This document shows positions 13,276-27,319 of a stretch of DNA of 64,000 nt, piece after piece (position 1 is the first letter of the stretch; every line of letters begins with the position of its first letter). The notes under the pieces are model-generated. The model ran no database searches. It worked only from the letters and a program-made list of their open reading frames with translations, and was not told the origin of the DNA. The DNA is taken from assembly GCF_040412425.1 (NCBI RefSeq), contig NC_089749.1, positions 34,780,570-34,844,569 of the forward strand, read 5' to 3'. A program made the position numbers and the translations under genes. The DNA is from Macrobrachium rosenbergii. Taxonomy: Eukaryota > Arthropoda > Malacostraca > Decapoda > Palaemonidae.

Positions 13276-14127
13276 TTATGGATGCAAACATGTTAGCTCT
13301 TCATGTGTAATTTTTTGTCTCAATTAATTCAAAAATTTTCTCCACTGGTTATTATACTTTTAGTATCTGTTATGAAAATACAATAACTGCTGTACTTATG
13401 AAAAGATGTGTATACCGTCTGCATGAATGTGTGTATTTGCCTTGATTTAATTCTTGTTTGCACCAAGTTTTTTTGTCGACAGGCATTAGACATTTGAAAT
13501 TGGTGATGTGTCAAAATTCACAGAAAATATGTAGGTGAGTGATACTTATCATTGTTACTCTGGGTTTCTAGGTCAAGGTTTATCGTGCAGTTCGTTCCGA
13601 GTGAACTTTACTATTGAAATATGAACGTGTTAAGAAGTTAAATACCCTATACTTCATAAGGAGAAAAACAGCTAAACGTAAAGAGCCACTGCTATAGCAG
13701 AAAACAAAAAAGTGTGTATTCGTTAGCTGTTTGGAATCTTGTTTCTTGTGGTATTATTGAATGCCCTTCTAGATTTTTGTGGTTTGGGTTATTCTGGTGT
13801 CTTTGACTATTCTTCGTGAATAAAACTGGGCTGTGAATAGAATTGGGCTGGCATATGATTTCAGAAAACACAACTGGCTTCAGCCAATTAGCATTATTAG
13901 TAGACTGTATTGTGATCATCTCAGTAGCTGGCAGTTGTTACATGATCTGTCGTTAAAGATGATACATTCAATTCAATAGTGAACTGTTGGAACAATTAGA
14001 TACATAATGTATTTTCATTGGCCTCACAAGAGGAATGAGGATATGAAGTAAATTAGTGGAAATTTGATGTAAATCTTGAATATAAGGATAGCAAAACTGA
14101 TTTAGTTCCCTTATTTTTCTTCGTCAG

Positions 14128-14237
14128 GAGGATATGCGCCTAGACTTCTCGACCCTGACGGAGGCCGAGAGGGGCTCGATCCTGGCAGTTCTCGAGAGAG
14201 ACTCCCTCCTCCGGAAAGAGGACAGCTCCCGTATATA
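14128..14237 (+). CDS. Rab-binding domain (SHD1) exon of a synaptotagmin-like/bitesize-type protein
   Basis: The exon follows an acceptor (T-rich tract, then TCGTCAG) in phase 0 and ends at donor ATA|GTAAGT after 36 codons plus 2 nt. The peptide starts EDMRLDFSTLT and continues EAERGSILAVLERD then SLLRKEDSSRI. This matches the first helix of the Slp homology domain (SHD1/RabBD), whose family pattern is LD-S-LT-EE---IL-VL-RD--LR. These proteins bind GTP-loaded Rab (often Rab27) and couple vesicles to the cortex and membranes through later C2 domains. Joining to the exon at 4730-4801 keeps the frame. GC content is well above the flanks. The split codon TA+N must become Tyr, so the next exon must start with C or T. 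The SHD2 helix and C2 domains are not in this window. Rabphilin, RIM and melanophilin share the fold; the residues fit Slp/bitesize best. Confidence 0.75.
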
Positions 14238-15599
14238 GTAAGTGTTTTGCTTGTCTCTTTTTGCAACGATTACTTTTTAGTATCATACTTCAGAATGAGG
14301 CTTTCCGTGAGCATTGTTTTATGATGGCAGGTGATTATTAGTGTAAGATAAAGTCACAGAAAATGGCCCGCTTTGTTGGAAGCGAGTGAAGGTACCGGGT
14401 GGAAAGTAAAAGACAGAAGCCGTGGAGCTGGGAGCCAGAGGGACGCTACCAGAGCTCCGTGGAAGACGCACTGTGGATGGTACTCTCCTGCTGAGAAGGA
14501 AGATAATAATATATAACATGATGAAACCTAATTATTATATTTTTGACATTTGTGTAATTGATGCAAATATTTGTTTTTTATTTAATACAATACGGGTGAT
14601 TATGTTTCAGTGAATACGATTCCTTGAATTTTTATGAATTTGTATAATTCCAATGCGTTTATTAAATTAACTGGCATTCAATTAAAAAACCGAATCGTCC
14701 TAAAACTATTTAATTTGGCAACTGCATTCACATGAACTTACAATACTTATGGATCTATGGTATATTTAATTCACATGCAGACTACACAAGATTCATGTAA
14801 CACTTCTTTATTTAATTTGTATTCACTTGATGCTTAAGGAAAGTCGTAAGACACCAGTAGACAACAAAGCTATTGTGGTTCGCAGTTTGATGAGACAGCA
14901 GTAGGTGAATTGACTGACTGGGATAGCAAACTAGCATCGTAGTAACAAAAGTTATCCACTCCAAGAGAGTGAGGTTAGGGTGACTGAATAGCAGTATACT
15001 GCATATAGGTGTGATTTTTTTTATACAATGAATGGATTTTGTTGCTGGATTGCCCTATTTTTAGTTGCAACTGGATATGTATATACATCCCAGGAGTTTC
15101 TTCCCAGGCGCATAATGAGCACGATGTCCAATCAACCCAGCGTGTAGCACCTCGAACAAGGCCTTGAGCTGAGGTTACGAGCACCTTACCCGTTGAGGGT
15201 TGTCACCTCTTTAGGTGGGGGCAAGATTCACAATAAAAAAATTGTGACTATGGTCAGGAGAACTAGCATAAATTATTAACAGTGAGATAATAGAGAGGGT
15301 TTCAGCATTGAGTCCTTTTTCTCCTCGGCTCCAATCCCGAAAGTCTGGCAGATGATGATGTTTAAGAACCAGTAGGCAATGGCAGGGGTCATTAGCCTTA
15401 GTTAGCTAGGAACTGCAGACTGCCAGGAAATGGTTATCCTTTAGTGTATTTAGCCAATGAATCCTGTACAGATTCCCCCACGCAAATGGACAGGTACAAT
15501 TTACACGTATAGGAATGCTAAGAATCTTCCAGTTTATACATACTAATGATGTTTTTAATCTCTGAAATTGGAATTTAAGAATCTTGAATCAAATGCAGG
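14238..15599. other. non-coding stretch after exon 2
   Basis: It begins with donor GTAAGTG. I see AT-rich unique sequence, no further exon of the Slp-type gene, and no repeat that I can place. Confidence 0.4.
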
Positions 15600-17235
15600 A
15601 TAGACATTGACACTGGAAAGCAGTGAGCAATTGATGACTGCTGGCAAGGTTTAAATAAAAACTGCCCAACATGAGAATTATAATGTTATGTACTCTGAAG
15701 AAAATATGAAGTTTGTTTTGAGCAAAATGTTATAGGTGATATATCAGACCAGATGTGAGAGCTCTTGGTGATGTGAAAGTGTAAAATGGTAGAACAATGA
15801 AGGTTTGGAGGATGTAATGGGCAAGGAAGGCCTGGGAGCGACTGGAAACTAAAACAGACAGTGTATTAGTTTTGTAGTGTAAATAATTTGTTTATTGGCA
15901 GTCAAACGTACAGCCATACACTTGGAGCATCTCCAGAGGACGACCTTAGAAACCAAATAGATCACATAACCGTTAACTAAGTAAAAGAACGCCGAGGTGT
16001 GTAAGGAGACAGAGAAGTAGATATTAGCAAAGAGGTTGACAGTGTCTAGGTTTTATGCTGTAAAACTTATTGAACACGGTATGTAGTACACAAGATGATT
16101 TGCAATTGAATTTCTAGAAACCTTATCTTATGAACACATTATCATTGGGGACATGTTGTGAGTATGTATATCAGTCTCCTGTAAAAGAAGTACAGTACTG
16201 GACTATGGGGCAATAAAATGGAAGCCTAGGATACTGGATTAGACTAAAACTACAAAAATAATTGACTAAATCAATCGGTAAAGGTACACAAAATTCAGTG
16301 CGGAGGTGAAGAACGCAAAATAGAACATGCAAAGTACTCAAATCTAGAAAGTGAAATTATTTGAAGGTCAAGATAAGATAAGAGACTCTATTTGGACGAA
16401 GAGGCTTATGATGATCAAACCTGTAATCAGGTGTTATAGGATTTAAGGTAGTCCATGGAATTTTTAACAAAATATCCACTAGTGAAAGGAAAGAAAAGAG
16501 GCTCAGTAATACCATCAGAAGGCTGAGAAAGACAAAATTGGGCTGAACATTACTTTTAAATATGTAAATTTAATTATTTGAAGATGAAAGCGCTTCAGAC
16601 TGGAGTTAGGTGTAGGTACTTGACGTACTGAGAATATGCAGATGATGCTGTCTCAATATGTAAAACACCAGATGATTTACAGAGCTTGCTTAGTAAAATG
16701 CATCAGATATGTGGAGAGATGGGACTCAAAATAAATCTGTGAAAGACGGAAGTAATAAGGGCAGCGTATGCATACAGGGATGAAATAACATCACGTGGAG
16801 AAGGATAAATGAGCTAAATCTTTCAGAATTGAATTGGAATGTAGTGAAAGACTAAAAAGGCAAATCAAACAATGAGCAGGTTGAATAATATTTATGAATA
16901 AAATAGACTGAAATTTTTTACGATGGTAATATTGTAAGTAAAGTCTAGTGTGATCTGTATTGCTATATGGATCAATCTTGGTATGAATTAAAACTATATC
17001 TAAAATATTTTGTCGATATGAGGGTAAACCTTTAAGAGGAATATTAGGGGTCAGAGGATAGGACAGAGTTAGGAAAGAATGTTAGAGGAAATCTTTAAGA
17101 TCGATGTTATGTCTCAGATGTTAGGATAGACCGAGAAAAGATACCATAAGGAAGTTATGGACATTCAGTAGGAAATTCCAAAGATCACCGACTTCCAGAC
17201 TTTACTCTAAAATAATTGTTTAAAATAGAACTTGC
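15600..17235 (+). pseudogene. Decayed LINE: endonuclease and YADD reverse transcriptase remnants
   Basis: Blocks lie in LINE order on the + strand. Endonuclease: NNEGLEDVMGKEGLGATGN near 15.80 kb, then NNLFIGSQTYSHTLGASPED and LRNQIDH near 15.89-15.97 kb. Linker: FSAEVKNAK near 16.29 kb. Reverse transcriptase: EYADDAVSICKTPDDLQ then SLLSKMHQICGEMGLKINL, a stop, KTEV at about 16.63-16.75 kb; YADD is the catalytic motif. C-terminal region: PLRGILGVRG then DRVRKE near 17.03-17.08 kb. Multiple stops and frame changes interrupt it, so it is an old dead copy. The C-terminal block is the same type as the one on the minus strand at 25.0-25.6 kb. The 5' limit is approximate. Confidence 0.75.
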
Positions 17236-20200
17236 AATGCGTTATATGAATTAACAAAGCATGTCAAGAATTCATCCCACTTGGAGGTGGACTGCTGAAA
17301 GAGTTTGTAGTTGTTGTGACGCTATTTTAAGGTACTGAATTAATCACCCAGACGGATGAAAAACGCAGTCATTTTGGACCAGGTATATGAATTTCCTGAT
17401 TTTGAAATTAGTGTTACTCATTATTCGGTAAGACCTACGAGTCTTACATAATGAAAATTGAATATCAGGGAAGTCATTTATATACACATCAAGTTTCGAG
17501 TAATTTTATACTACTTTTCATAAATATCCTCCAATACTACAACTGCTTATGGGCTAGGTCTTATCACGATAGAGCAAAAGATGCAATAATTCTGTATGAA
17601 TGAGTAACGTGAGAACGCTTAAGCCTAAAATTGTCAACGAGACGACGCTTTGTGGTGAGCGATTTTTCTTGATTGGCGTTTAACAAATGACACCCTCCAA
17701 ATTTTCTTGGGAAAATTTCACACACAATTCAGAACCGGCGTGTTTGAAGGCAGCCCCATCGGTTAGGAATTTACGCTTACCTCTGATTAATAATGTTTTC
17801 GGTGGTGGTGTAATTCCTAAGGTTGTTTCAGTTTCCTCTTGTTTTATACTTTTTCGGTTATTTTTTTTTTAACAAAAGGGGGAAGCTTTATTTTCCTACT
17901 TTTCGTATTTCAGGTTACTGATATTTTGTTAGGCTTTATCAGTGTTTGGAAGGGTTTTATGTTTATTATTGTTGTTGGTCACAGTTATGATGACAGAGTT
18001 GTCAGTTAAAACGGCGTGAATTTATTCATGCCTTATCAGACCATCAGGGATCATATTGTGCCGGTTTTTCCTTCCAGTTTCGTTAGAATGATGCTTGCAC
18101 ACATGAATGCACTGCATGTTGCAAGCAGTCACTGACTTGCTTTTTTTTGGAAAAAATGGCCGCCTGTCTGTTACTTAAAAATGTGCTGCTTCGGAAGTGT
18201 TTTTGTCAGTCCCAAAGTTGATATAAGGACCTTGGTCAGTGCTTTCCTCGCTATCACCTGACTGCAACTGCTGAACGGGAAAGTATACAGTATTTAAATA
18301 ATACATAAATATTTGTTTTTATATGTGTGAGGCCTCTTTTTCGCAAAGCAAATGAAATTGTCAGGTCACGTTTGAAAGAATGAGCAGTAACATGCGCTCT
18401 TCTACAACTGTTCATTTCTTGCGGGTTTAAATAGGAGATCTAACCCCACCATTCTTTTATGTAGTTGCCTATTAGGATAGTTAATACACGATGATTTTGG
18501 TGTAAATGTCAGTTCTAATACAGAAGAAATATATTTTGTACATGATGATTTCAGCATAGATGCCAGTTCTGGTATAGAAGAAATGTAGAACATTAGAATA
18601 TAGAAGTAAAAATGCACGATTAGCGTTTGGAATAAAAGTCAAGCAGTTAATTTTCAACATATGTGTAGAATTCGAAATGATCAGTTCTCTGAACTAAAAC
18701 TCTCCTCCATAAATACTGAGACATCAGACTCAGGCTATGGTGCTGTAACATTGTTTAGCAAGAGTTTCTCATTCTTTCAGGGTAACATTAAATAGAAAAT
18801 AGAAAACGGCTATGTGTCGTCGCTAAGAGCTGCTGTTGATCTTGGCTGTCCTTTCTTCAAAATTAGTAACCGACTCTTTAGTTACGTATTTTCAGGCTAC
18901 TGTGTCTTGCGTAAGGTAGTTACACGAGCACATTTCGTGGTATCAGTTAGCACTTTCCACCATATTTGTAACATCATAACTTTTCTTGGGTGGCAAAATC
19001 GAACATGCATGACGTGAGTTTTGCCAGCATTATTGGATTCTTCGTGCAAAGTGTGGTTGCAAGACGTTAAAAATAAAGATAATAAAATATACTAGAGAAC
19101 GTGCTTGTCTGCCGCTGCTTTTATGCTAAGATTTGAAGGATTCCATCCGGAGGAAATTGTAGCCAGTCACCTCGATTGCTTGCAAAGAAAGCATCGTCAC
19201 CTAGTGGTGCTGTAATTACCCGCAAATGAGTGTGAAACTGTGGCTATGGGTGATCCTAAATTGCAGGTTTTCGACACTATGAGGCTGCCGGTACGTTCAA
19301 GTTTCGCTTGCGTTGAGATACAAACCTTGAATTAGACACTGATCGTAGTAGCTTTCCTTTGTGGAATGTGATTGTTTTATTTGTTCTCGCCTTTAGTGTG
19401 TCCTCAACAGCTGTCCAGTGTTGATGTTCAGGAGGTCAGTTTTGAAGAGGAAAAATCATCGTTGTAAAAGGCTGAGTGTGATTCGTCGAATGTATATATG
19501 TGTAAATTTATTTGTAAAATTAGTTAGTCCTCTATGAACCTTCCTGAAATTAAGTATTCAGAAATCGAAAATTAATTGTATATGTAATTGTCACTAAAAT
19601 TTTTTTTCGTTCGAGACTGAAGAATGAAAAACATTTTTGCCATTTTCCTCCTCAGTAAGCATCATACGAGTACGTCCCTTTCTTGAGTAACTCTGGCCAT
19701 CACGAATTCAAGTAACTGAATTAAAATCGGCATTCAGTGGATTGTAGCCTGAACTTTTAATCACTTTGCAGTTGACCTAATATCGAAGTGTAAAATTGTA
19801 TTAATTCGTCTGTGAATTACTATCGAAGCCAGCGTGTCTGATAATAATACAAATGAATTCGCAGCAGTCTGGTATTCTTTTAGATAAGGGACGGACGATG
19901 CAACAAAATTTATTGTTCCAAAAGTTTGTATATGATTTATTGTTTCACTCTATTATTCCAATAGATCACAAGATAAATGCCAAATACTTGGGTGGCCATA
20001 CTGAAAGCAGCAGGTAACTGGCCGTTATATGGGATCGTGATGTATACATCGTGATGTATACAAATCGACTGTTTTCCAAATGCACCTGACCGTGGGGAAC
20101 TTCGCTAGGCACGACCGTCCATGCTTTGCTTGTTAGCTTGCGGATTCTTAGATGGAACGATTCTTTGCTTCTTAGGCATGGACCTCTGTTAACTCCTGTG

Positions 20201-22434
20201 ACTCTCCGGCCTTCCTGTCTCCCATTGCCACGTGCACCAGATCCCTATTTGCTTTTGCGCATGTCCGGAACTTTTTCCTTTTCTCAGAATTGGTGTTAAT
20301 TCCTCGGGCAATCCTCCACTCTTATCTTGAACTGGAAGATAATTTTTTTTGTATTTTTCTATGTTGGCTCTCAGGCTCATTTGGACCCGTTGGCGTTTGT
20401 AGCAAATCATTATGGTTGACCGTAAATTTTCAGTAACTTAACATTGATGTTCTTTATAAGGAAAGGCCTTTAACCCTACAAATAACTTAAAGATTTCTAT
20501 TTTGTTGTATTTTGTCTTTTTTCCTCTGGTGGCTGCCGGGACTTTTGGAATGCGCTGCCGCTTCTACCAAACTCTTAGTTCTGCTGTGAATGTGAGGAAT
20601 ATTTTTACACAAGGCAGAGCCGTTAACCTCGCGGCCAGTCCCCTCTTTTATCATTCTCTTGAAGACTAGCATCTGTCTGTTTATTTTTTTTGTCCGAGCA
20701 CGTGCTAGCGTTTGATATTCGTGATGGCAGTGATTTGCGTTCGCTTATTTGGGTAACGCTGTTTGCTTATGACGGACTGCCATTCTCAGGTACGGAGGCG
20801 AGATGTTGTAGATGTGATCGTCCGATGCGCTTTTGTTTCCTTATTAAGAGGTTGATTGAAGAGATATGGTGGAAAAACAGAATGTTTACATTGTTTGTAA
20901 ATAATTATTTAACCATTTGTTAACGATACGTCTTCTTCGGTTTTCATGACAGTTTCGTGAAGGTTTGTATACCAATACTGTATAAAGATTTGAAATGGAC
21001 TTTGAAGAAGTGGTTGAAAGTTTAACTCGATTAACACAAGTTGAAAAGTTGTTTGTGAAATTTCACGTAAACCAGTGTGAACAGTCCTTATGAATCATAT
21101 ATCAGTTGCTGGAGTTATGTGTACTTAACCAAAAATAAGATTAACTACCGTGAACGCTACCCATAAGAACCGGAAATTTACCGGTGCGCATTTATGCTAA
21201 ACCTCAAAAATGTTGACATCTTTTATTTCAAACTCAAATTCTCCTGTAAATTTACGTTTCTTCCCCGGCATGGAGATACTGGAATGTGCAGGTACTGTTA
21301 GCTTTGATATACTTAGGTAAACGGTCATTCGTGTATGTGGTCGTGCTATTGATGTACGTAGGACCAGAATCTCGAGTTTTAACGTCTAAAATATATTAGT
21401 TTCGGATGTAAATTTTTTGTATCATCAGAATTAATTTCTGGTATCATTGTTTTGTTTAATTAGTGATTAATACGGATATTTTTTGATATAATGTAAATTT
21501 TATTAATTTTTAGCTAATTAGTTTATGATTTTAGTCATGTTATACTAGAAAAATACGAATGATTGTTACTTTTCTTTTAGGTTTAATTTTCATTTATTTA
21601 ACGGATGTTCGACATAAATTGTTATATATGCGTGATGAAAATGATTCTAACTTTACAGTCGATTTCATATTTTTGGACAACATATTTTTTCCAGTTTACT
21701 AGAGTATCAAATTTTGTGAGCCGTAGGTAAGAAATCGACCAAAACGATTCGGACCAACCATATAATATGGAGCTTATGATATTTTAGAGTAGATTTTGTT
21801 GCTCCCGAAGCCAGTTGAAGAAAGAGACGTTTTTTAACGTGATGGAACCCAACTAATCTCATTATTTAGTACATTTTCCCTAAGGGTCACAGCTTTCGGG
21901 GAAATGAATTCTTTCATTTACCGTTTTCTCAATTAATTCAGTCATCCTTGCGAAAGTTGAACATTGCATTTTAAGCGAGCAAATTTATTTTAGTAATTGA
22001 AAAAGACAGGTCTCATTCGAATTAAGTAATGAATACTGCAACTGTGCGTGAATTTCCCGTAGATTAGGATAGATTAACTGTGCGATTCTTAGTTGCTTTT
22101 TCTTCCGTAGTAGGGAAAAGTGGCTGTGATCCAGTTATCGTCTCATGAGAAAAATCACCAGGCTGACGCCATTGCAGTACTGTACTGCGCCAGATCAGCT
22201 GTTTTGAGTGGAAGTAGCGCTTATACCGAAGTATTACGGTTTTTTTAACATTAGCCGGGTTTTGTGTTTACTTCTAATGCCATTGGACATTGAGATAAGG
22301 GTAGAGCTTTTTGTCAGATTCAGATTCGGCTGCTGTTTTTCAAATTCTTGTTACCCACATTACGCGTATCTGGTTACATCTGGTCCTTTTCCGTCCCTCC
22401 TACTTGCATACTCCCGCATGTAAAGCTATATATT
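17236..22434. other. non-coding stretch, no gene recognised
   Basis: About 5.2 kb of AT-rich unique sequence without long microsatellites. I note only a 54-bp imperfect tandem duplication at 18486-18588 and a short direct repeat near 20033. All ORFs are under 80 codons and none looks like a known family. Confidence 0.4.
18486..18588. repeat. two-copy imperfect tandem duplication, period 54 bp
   Basis: Unit 1 begins ACACGATGATTTTGG and unit 2 begins ACATGATGATTTCAG. Both contain a TTCTRRTAYAGAAGAAAT-like core. Confidence 0.6.
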
Positions 22435-22477
22435 ATATATGTATATATATGTATATATGTATATATGTATATATATG

Positions 22478-22561
<84 letters not shown>
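22435..22561. repeat. (TA)n microsatellite with ATGTATAT leader
   Basis: Irregular ATGTATAT units pass into a pure TA run from about 22482. Confidence 0.96.
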
Positions 22562-22563
<2 letters not shown>

Positions 22564-23769
22564 CCACAAGTGTCCGGGGATACTTAACTGATTCTGGGCG
22601 GCAACGGATGAACACAGGGAGTTCCTTTTATTTATTGTACAACTGACTCAGTATATTAAGACAATTCATAGATAAAGCAAAGGAAATCTGTGGCTTAAGG
22701 CCTTCTTCATGTGAGGGAAAATTACATAAACTCAAGGGTTGCTTAACTAATTATATTTACATAACAAACACAGATCAGAAGAATGACGAAATACTGGCAG
22801 GTAATAATAAGGACCTGGTAAAATAATGAATCTTACGTAGAATAAATATTCTACTCTGGAGATGTCTCCATAACAGGAACATCGCAGTGGGGGATAGAAG
22901 GGGGACTGCACATGGATGGAGCCGAGAGATTCCACAGTCGAGGCCTATCTGCAAATATATGCAAGATGGTTACTTGCAATAATAATAAGACGCTCAAAGG
23001 GAAACTGAGGAATGCACAGATGGTGCCAAATAACTCAGTTCAACACTAATGCATAATTACGTTAACACTGAATGCTCCAGCACAATTAGTGAAGGTGATC
23101 GCACAATGGAAAATAAAAGAAATATCACGCAGAGAAATAACAGGATCGTGACTGACTAAAAGAACCTTACTCCGGCACATTACCTTCGTCAAGATGAAGG
23201 TGTCCTTATTGATAAGGCGCCGGCGATGAAGGAGGGAATTAAGATGCCACTACAAAGTATACTGGGTCGAACCCCAGGGTCGACACGTGGAAGATTCAAA
23301 AGGACAGCCAAGGTGAAGACATCTGTCCTCGGGTCGTGCTCTGAGCACTCTCTCTCTGGTTTCTCGTTGCAGCAACTATAAATAACTTTAGGGGATTATG
23401 CCGTTTGCGTCTGGTAGGTGGCGCAAAGGTCGATCTTTGTCACGTTTTCTTTAATGATGACCGCATGGCGTCAGTCAACCCAAGTGGAAGGTTCAGAATG
23501 GGGGCAACTTTCTCTTTTTGGCTCCTCCCTTGCCTTGCTGGATGCAGAGAAGGTCCAACAGTCAGCTGTAATTAGGCCGAAAAGCAGTCACTTTGAACAG
23601 AGAGGGTTTAGGCTTAACCATTTAGGGGAATGAAGGAGAGATTTTTTTTTTTGAAGGGACGAATGGAAACTCACAGTTCTAGTAATTAAGAAATTTTTAT
23701 TCCTTTCTCAGTTATGTTGCAAATGTAAAAATGGGTGAGGTTGCGAGAAAAGAGGTCCCTATCCGTCGC
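22562..23769. other. non-coding stretch between two TA arrays
   Basis: About 1.2 kb, somewhat richer in GC near 23200-23350. It is bounded on both sides by (TA)n, so it could be an unrecognised insertion, but I found no terminal repeats or coding motifs. Confidence 0.3.
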
Positions 23770-23796
23770 GATATATATATATGTATATATTATAAT

Positions 23797-23890
<94 letters not shown>

Positions 23891-23917
23891 TCATATTTTA
23901 TATAGACATAGAATTAT

Positions 23918-24001
<84 letters not shown>
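23770..24001. repeat. (TA)n microsatellite, ~230 bp, interrupted
   Basis: Two long TA runs are separated by about 35 bp of non-repeat sequence near 23890-23920. Confidence 0.96.
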
Positions 24002-24006
<5 letters not shown>

Positions 24007-24133
24007 TACATACATACAGAAGGATGAATATAAAGTTTTAAGCTCTGTAAATATTTCTACAAATATATTTATGTCTTGCTAAAGAAGAGTATTACTATGG
24101 AGAATCTACTGATACACTTTTACACACACATAG

Positions 24134-24249
<116 letters not shown>

Positions 24250-25019
24250 CTTTTATGTATGCATGCTTGATTTTAAGAATTCACTTCAATAACTCTGAGT
24301 TGTATTTTTGTGAATCTGAGACTTTAAAACAGATTTTTCTTTGTTAGTGGAACTCCATTTTGCTATTGTAAAAATAGCGTGCTGTATTTATGCGATGCCG
24401 GTGCTTATATTATATCCAGGGCAATGAGCACTGTAATTACTTTGGAGGCTCGAAAGGAGAAGCTCCAGCAAAAGAAATGGTGACTGGTTTTGTTGTTAAG
24501 AGAAACCAAACACATTTGGTGCCGTTCTTGGCCACCAGATGACGACTCGTGCACCTTCCGGGCTACTGCAGCAACATGAGAAGATGTGGATACTTTGTCG
24601 AGGCGGTGCTCTTTCCTTTTACTTCTGCCGTCTATCAGTAGGTACAAAGGGCAAATAGCTCTATGCTATTTTCAGAGCTATCGTTTGTGCTATGGAGAGA
24701 AACCGAATCAAAAAGAGTTTGGAGCAGCTTCCATTCATTTTAAATGAAAGCTTTTACTTTCGTTACAAAATTAAAATAAATGCATCTGCATTTAAGATTC
24801 TGCGGGATGTAGTCAAGTTCTGATTGCGTGGCAGACCGCTGACTGATGTTTTATAATTCGCTGAAATTGGTTCTAGGAAGATTTTATTAGTAAAATCCTT
24901 TACTGCCCCGGTCACTGTCACGACAGCAGCTAACACTACTATTATTGTTCGCCTCCAACGCAGTGTAACGCAATGGGCCACTGTAAAATTCCGGCACTTA
25001 ATGTATATGCTACCGGTAC

Positions 25020-25590
25020 TGTAACTTCCACAAATCTACGCTGCTCTCCAGCCGCCCATCTCGTTCTTCCCATTTAGGTAAGCCTGGGTCTTCCAACTCT
25101 TGTGGTGCTTACGGAAGCGCAGCTGACACTCTCACTTACTATTCTTTCAGTGGTTGTGAACATGTCCAAGCCATCTCTATCTCCCTTTCGTCATTAGCTC
25201 ATCTACATTGGAGCTTTCATAACTCTCCTTATGGCATCACTTCTAACTTTATCTTTTTATCTGACACCTAATATTCTTTTTAAAGATTTACTCGCAAATC
25301 ACCAAAATCGTTTCGATATAGTGTCATTGTCATACCAAGATTCGCCTGTATACAGTCATCCTAGACTTACGTACGTAATAAATGGCAATATTTTTTTTCT
25401 AATTCTTCTTCTGCAAGTCCATTGTTTGATTTGCCTTTGTTTTGTCTTTCACCAAATTTCAACTCGAGAACCGAAACTGTATATATATCATTGTTCCCAG
25501 ATATTTTAAAGGTCCAACTTCTTTCATCCTTTCTCAGTTTAATGCTATTTCATCCCTTTGTTCATCCTCTGCAGGATAGATGGTGCATTT
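25020..25590 (-). pseudogene. LINE C-terminal fragment (post-RT domain)
   Basis: On the minus strand, about 25.40-25.20 kb reads ESWYDNDTISKRFW, a stop, then FASKSLKRILGVR, a stop and KDKVRSDAIRRVM. This is the conserved LINE block after the RT thumb (pattern: LLYG-ESW-, LRRILGV, W-DRVRNE). The LKRILGVR block matches LRGILGVRG in the + strand LINE near 17.04 kb, so both belong to one family. The copy is interrupted by stops. ORFs on the + strand here are shadows. Confidence 0.7.
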
Positions 25591-25855
25591 AAGGTTATGG
25601 GAAAGGAAGGGATTTAATACCCAGGAAGTGCGGGACTGGACATAAAAAGAGGCGAATGGCCTAGAGTATGTGTATTGGGGCATGACGCACTACTGATGAG
25701 CCTCCCTGCAAGTGTATGAAGCGTTTGATGCTGTAGAAGTTTTCTGCGCGGCAGGGGAAGAATGGATGTGCCGGTGAATGTACCTTTTTTCTGGCTCTCC
25801 TCGTACTAGGCTTTATATTATAGATACATAACATGCACACAAACGCGCGCGCGCC

Positions 25856-26009
<154 letters not shown>

Positions 26010-26371
26010 CATGAGTACTTACATGTTTAGTTTTTACTTGACGCGATAGTGCATATTGGACAATGCACTAATAACTACCCTCAAATTTCAACATTCACAA
26101 CTGTATGCTGTCATGAACAGCAAGACCTAAATTATGTACAGAAGCGCGAAGGAGGCGAATGAGAAACGAGTATGGTATAACCATAATGTTAATGCAAAGT
26201 CTGGCTTTCAGGTGGTAAACTAGAAATTTTTTTGCATTAGTTAGATGGAGGTAAACTGCACCATTTGTCAAATAAATAAGTAAGTACTGATAGTAGAAGA
26301 ATATAGGGTGTAAATAAAATATGCAGTCGCTTACTGAGATGAAAGGAAAATAAAAATCATCTTCCTTCCTA

Positions 26372-26600
26372 GATACCATTGAAGGGCTTGGCCCTATTGT
26401 GGGGCAGTGCCGTTATTGCTGCTCACGAGGTGCACTGTAGGCATTACTAGAGGGTGTTGGCAGCATTCCTGCAGTACCCACTTTTTAGCTTTTTTACTTG
26501 ACCTTTCCCGCTTTCTTTCTTCAGTCTTGCTGTCCAGCCTTTCTATTTCTTCTTAGGGTAGCTATGGAGTTTGCCACCGGCTCCACCTTTTGATCCTTGT
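26372..26600. repeat. possible dispersed decapod repeat fragment
   Basis: The segment containing GGGCTTGGCCCTATTGTGGG and GCTCACGAGGTGCACTGTAG resembles a repeat that I recall from decapod transcript and genomic sequences. No second copy is present here, so the call rests on memory and the limits are approximate. Confidence 0.3.
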
Positions 26601-26898
26601 ACTTGAGCTCATTTGTTATCTGGATCTTTGTAAATCACAACAAATCACGTCACAGGCCCTTAGAAGGAAGACACAGTTGTAGCACATGTGGTGAAATGTG
26701 CACATGTGAGGTTATAGATGCGACGGTGACTTGAGCATGAGCAATAGTTTATTTTTATGACCAGAATGACTCCAGATGTTTGGAGTCTTTCGCAGTTCTT
26801 CAGTACTTTTCATAACACTGGGTTTTGGGTGCTGTATTAATTGTCCCATTTAGATGTTCGTGAATGTTAACGCACATGAACATATTTTAACAACACTA

Positions 26899-26899
<1 letters not shown>

Positions 26900-26937
<38 letters not shown>

Positions 26938-26956
26938 CACAAAGAGACATTATATA

Positions 26957-27042
<86 letters not shown>

Positions 27043-27050
27043 TATATATA
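26900..27050. repeat. (CA)n and (TA)n arrays at the left edge of PLE 1
   Basis: CA run 26900-26934, about 20 bp of other sequence, then TA to 27050. The TA array abuts the inverted arm of the Penelope-like element. Confidence 0.95.
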
Positions 27051-27319
27051 TAGATGTATAACGAAGGGCTCTAAGAACTAGAGTCGTTATGGCATTAATT
27101 TTAAAAGAAAAGTAACACGAACTATTGAGCAGGAGACTGACAATACACTGGCTTTTTTAGACGTAAAAATCACCCGCTTTGACCATAATTTTAGTACATC
27201 AGTTTTTAGAAAAAGTACTTATACAGGCCTTGGAGGTAACTTTCATAGTTCGTGTTACTTTTCTTTTAAAATTAATGCCATAACGACTCTAGTTCTTAGA
27301 GCCCTTCGTTATACATCTA
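27051..27319. repeat. 75-bp perfect inverted repeat at the 5' end of PLE 1
   Basis: 27051-27125 is the exact reverse complement of 27245-27319, with a 119-bp spacer. The right arm is PLE coding sequence (RT thumb), so the left arm is an inverted copy of internal PLE sequence placed between the TA array and the truncated sense copy. Confidence 0.9.

Noticed and set aside
20030..20065. Direct repeat ATCGTGATGTATAC twice
   Set aside because: Only two adjacent copies of 14 bp with no flanking structure; probably a simple local duplication.
22562..23769. LTR retrotransposon between two TA arrays
   Set aside because: No direct terminal repeats, primer-binding site, gag or pol motifs could be found.
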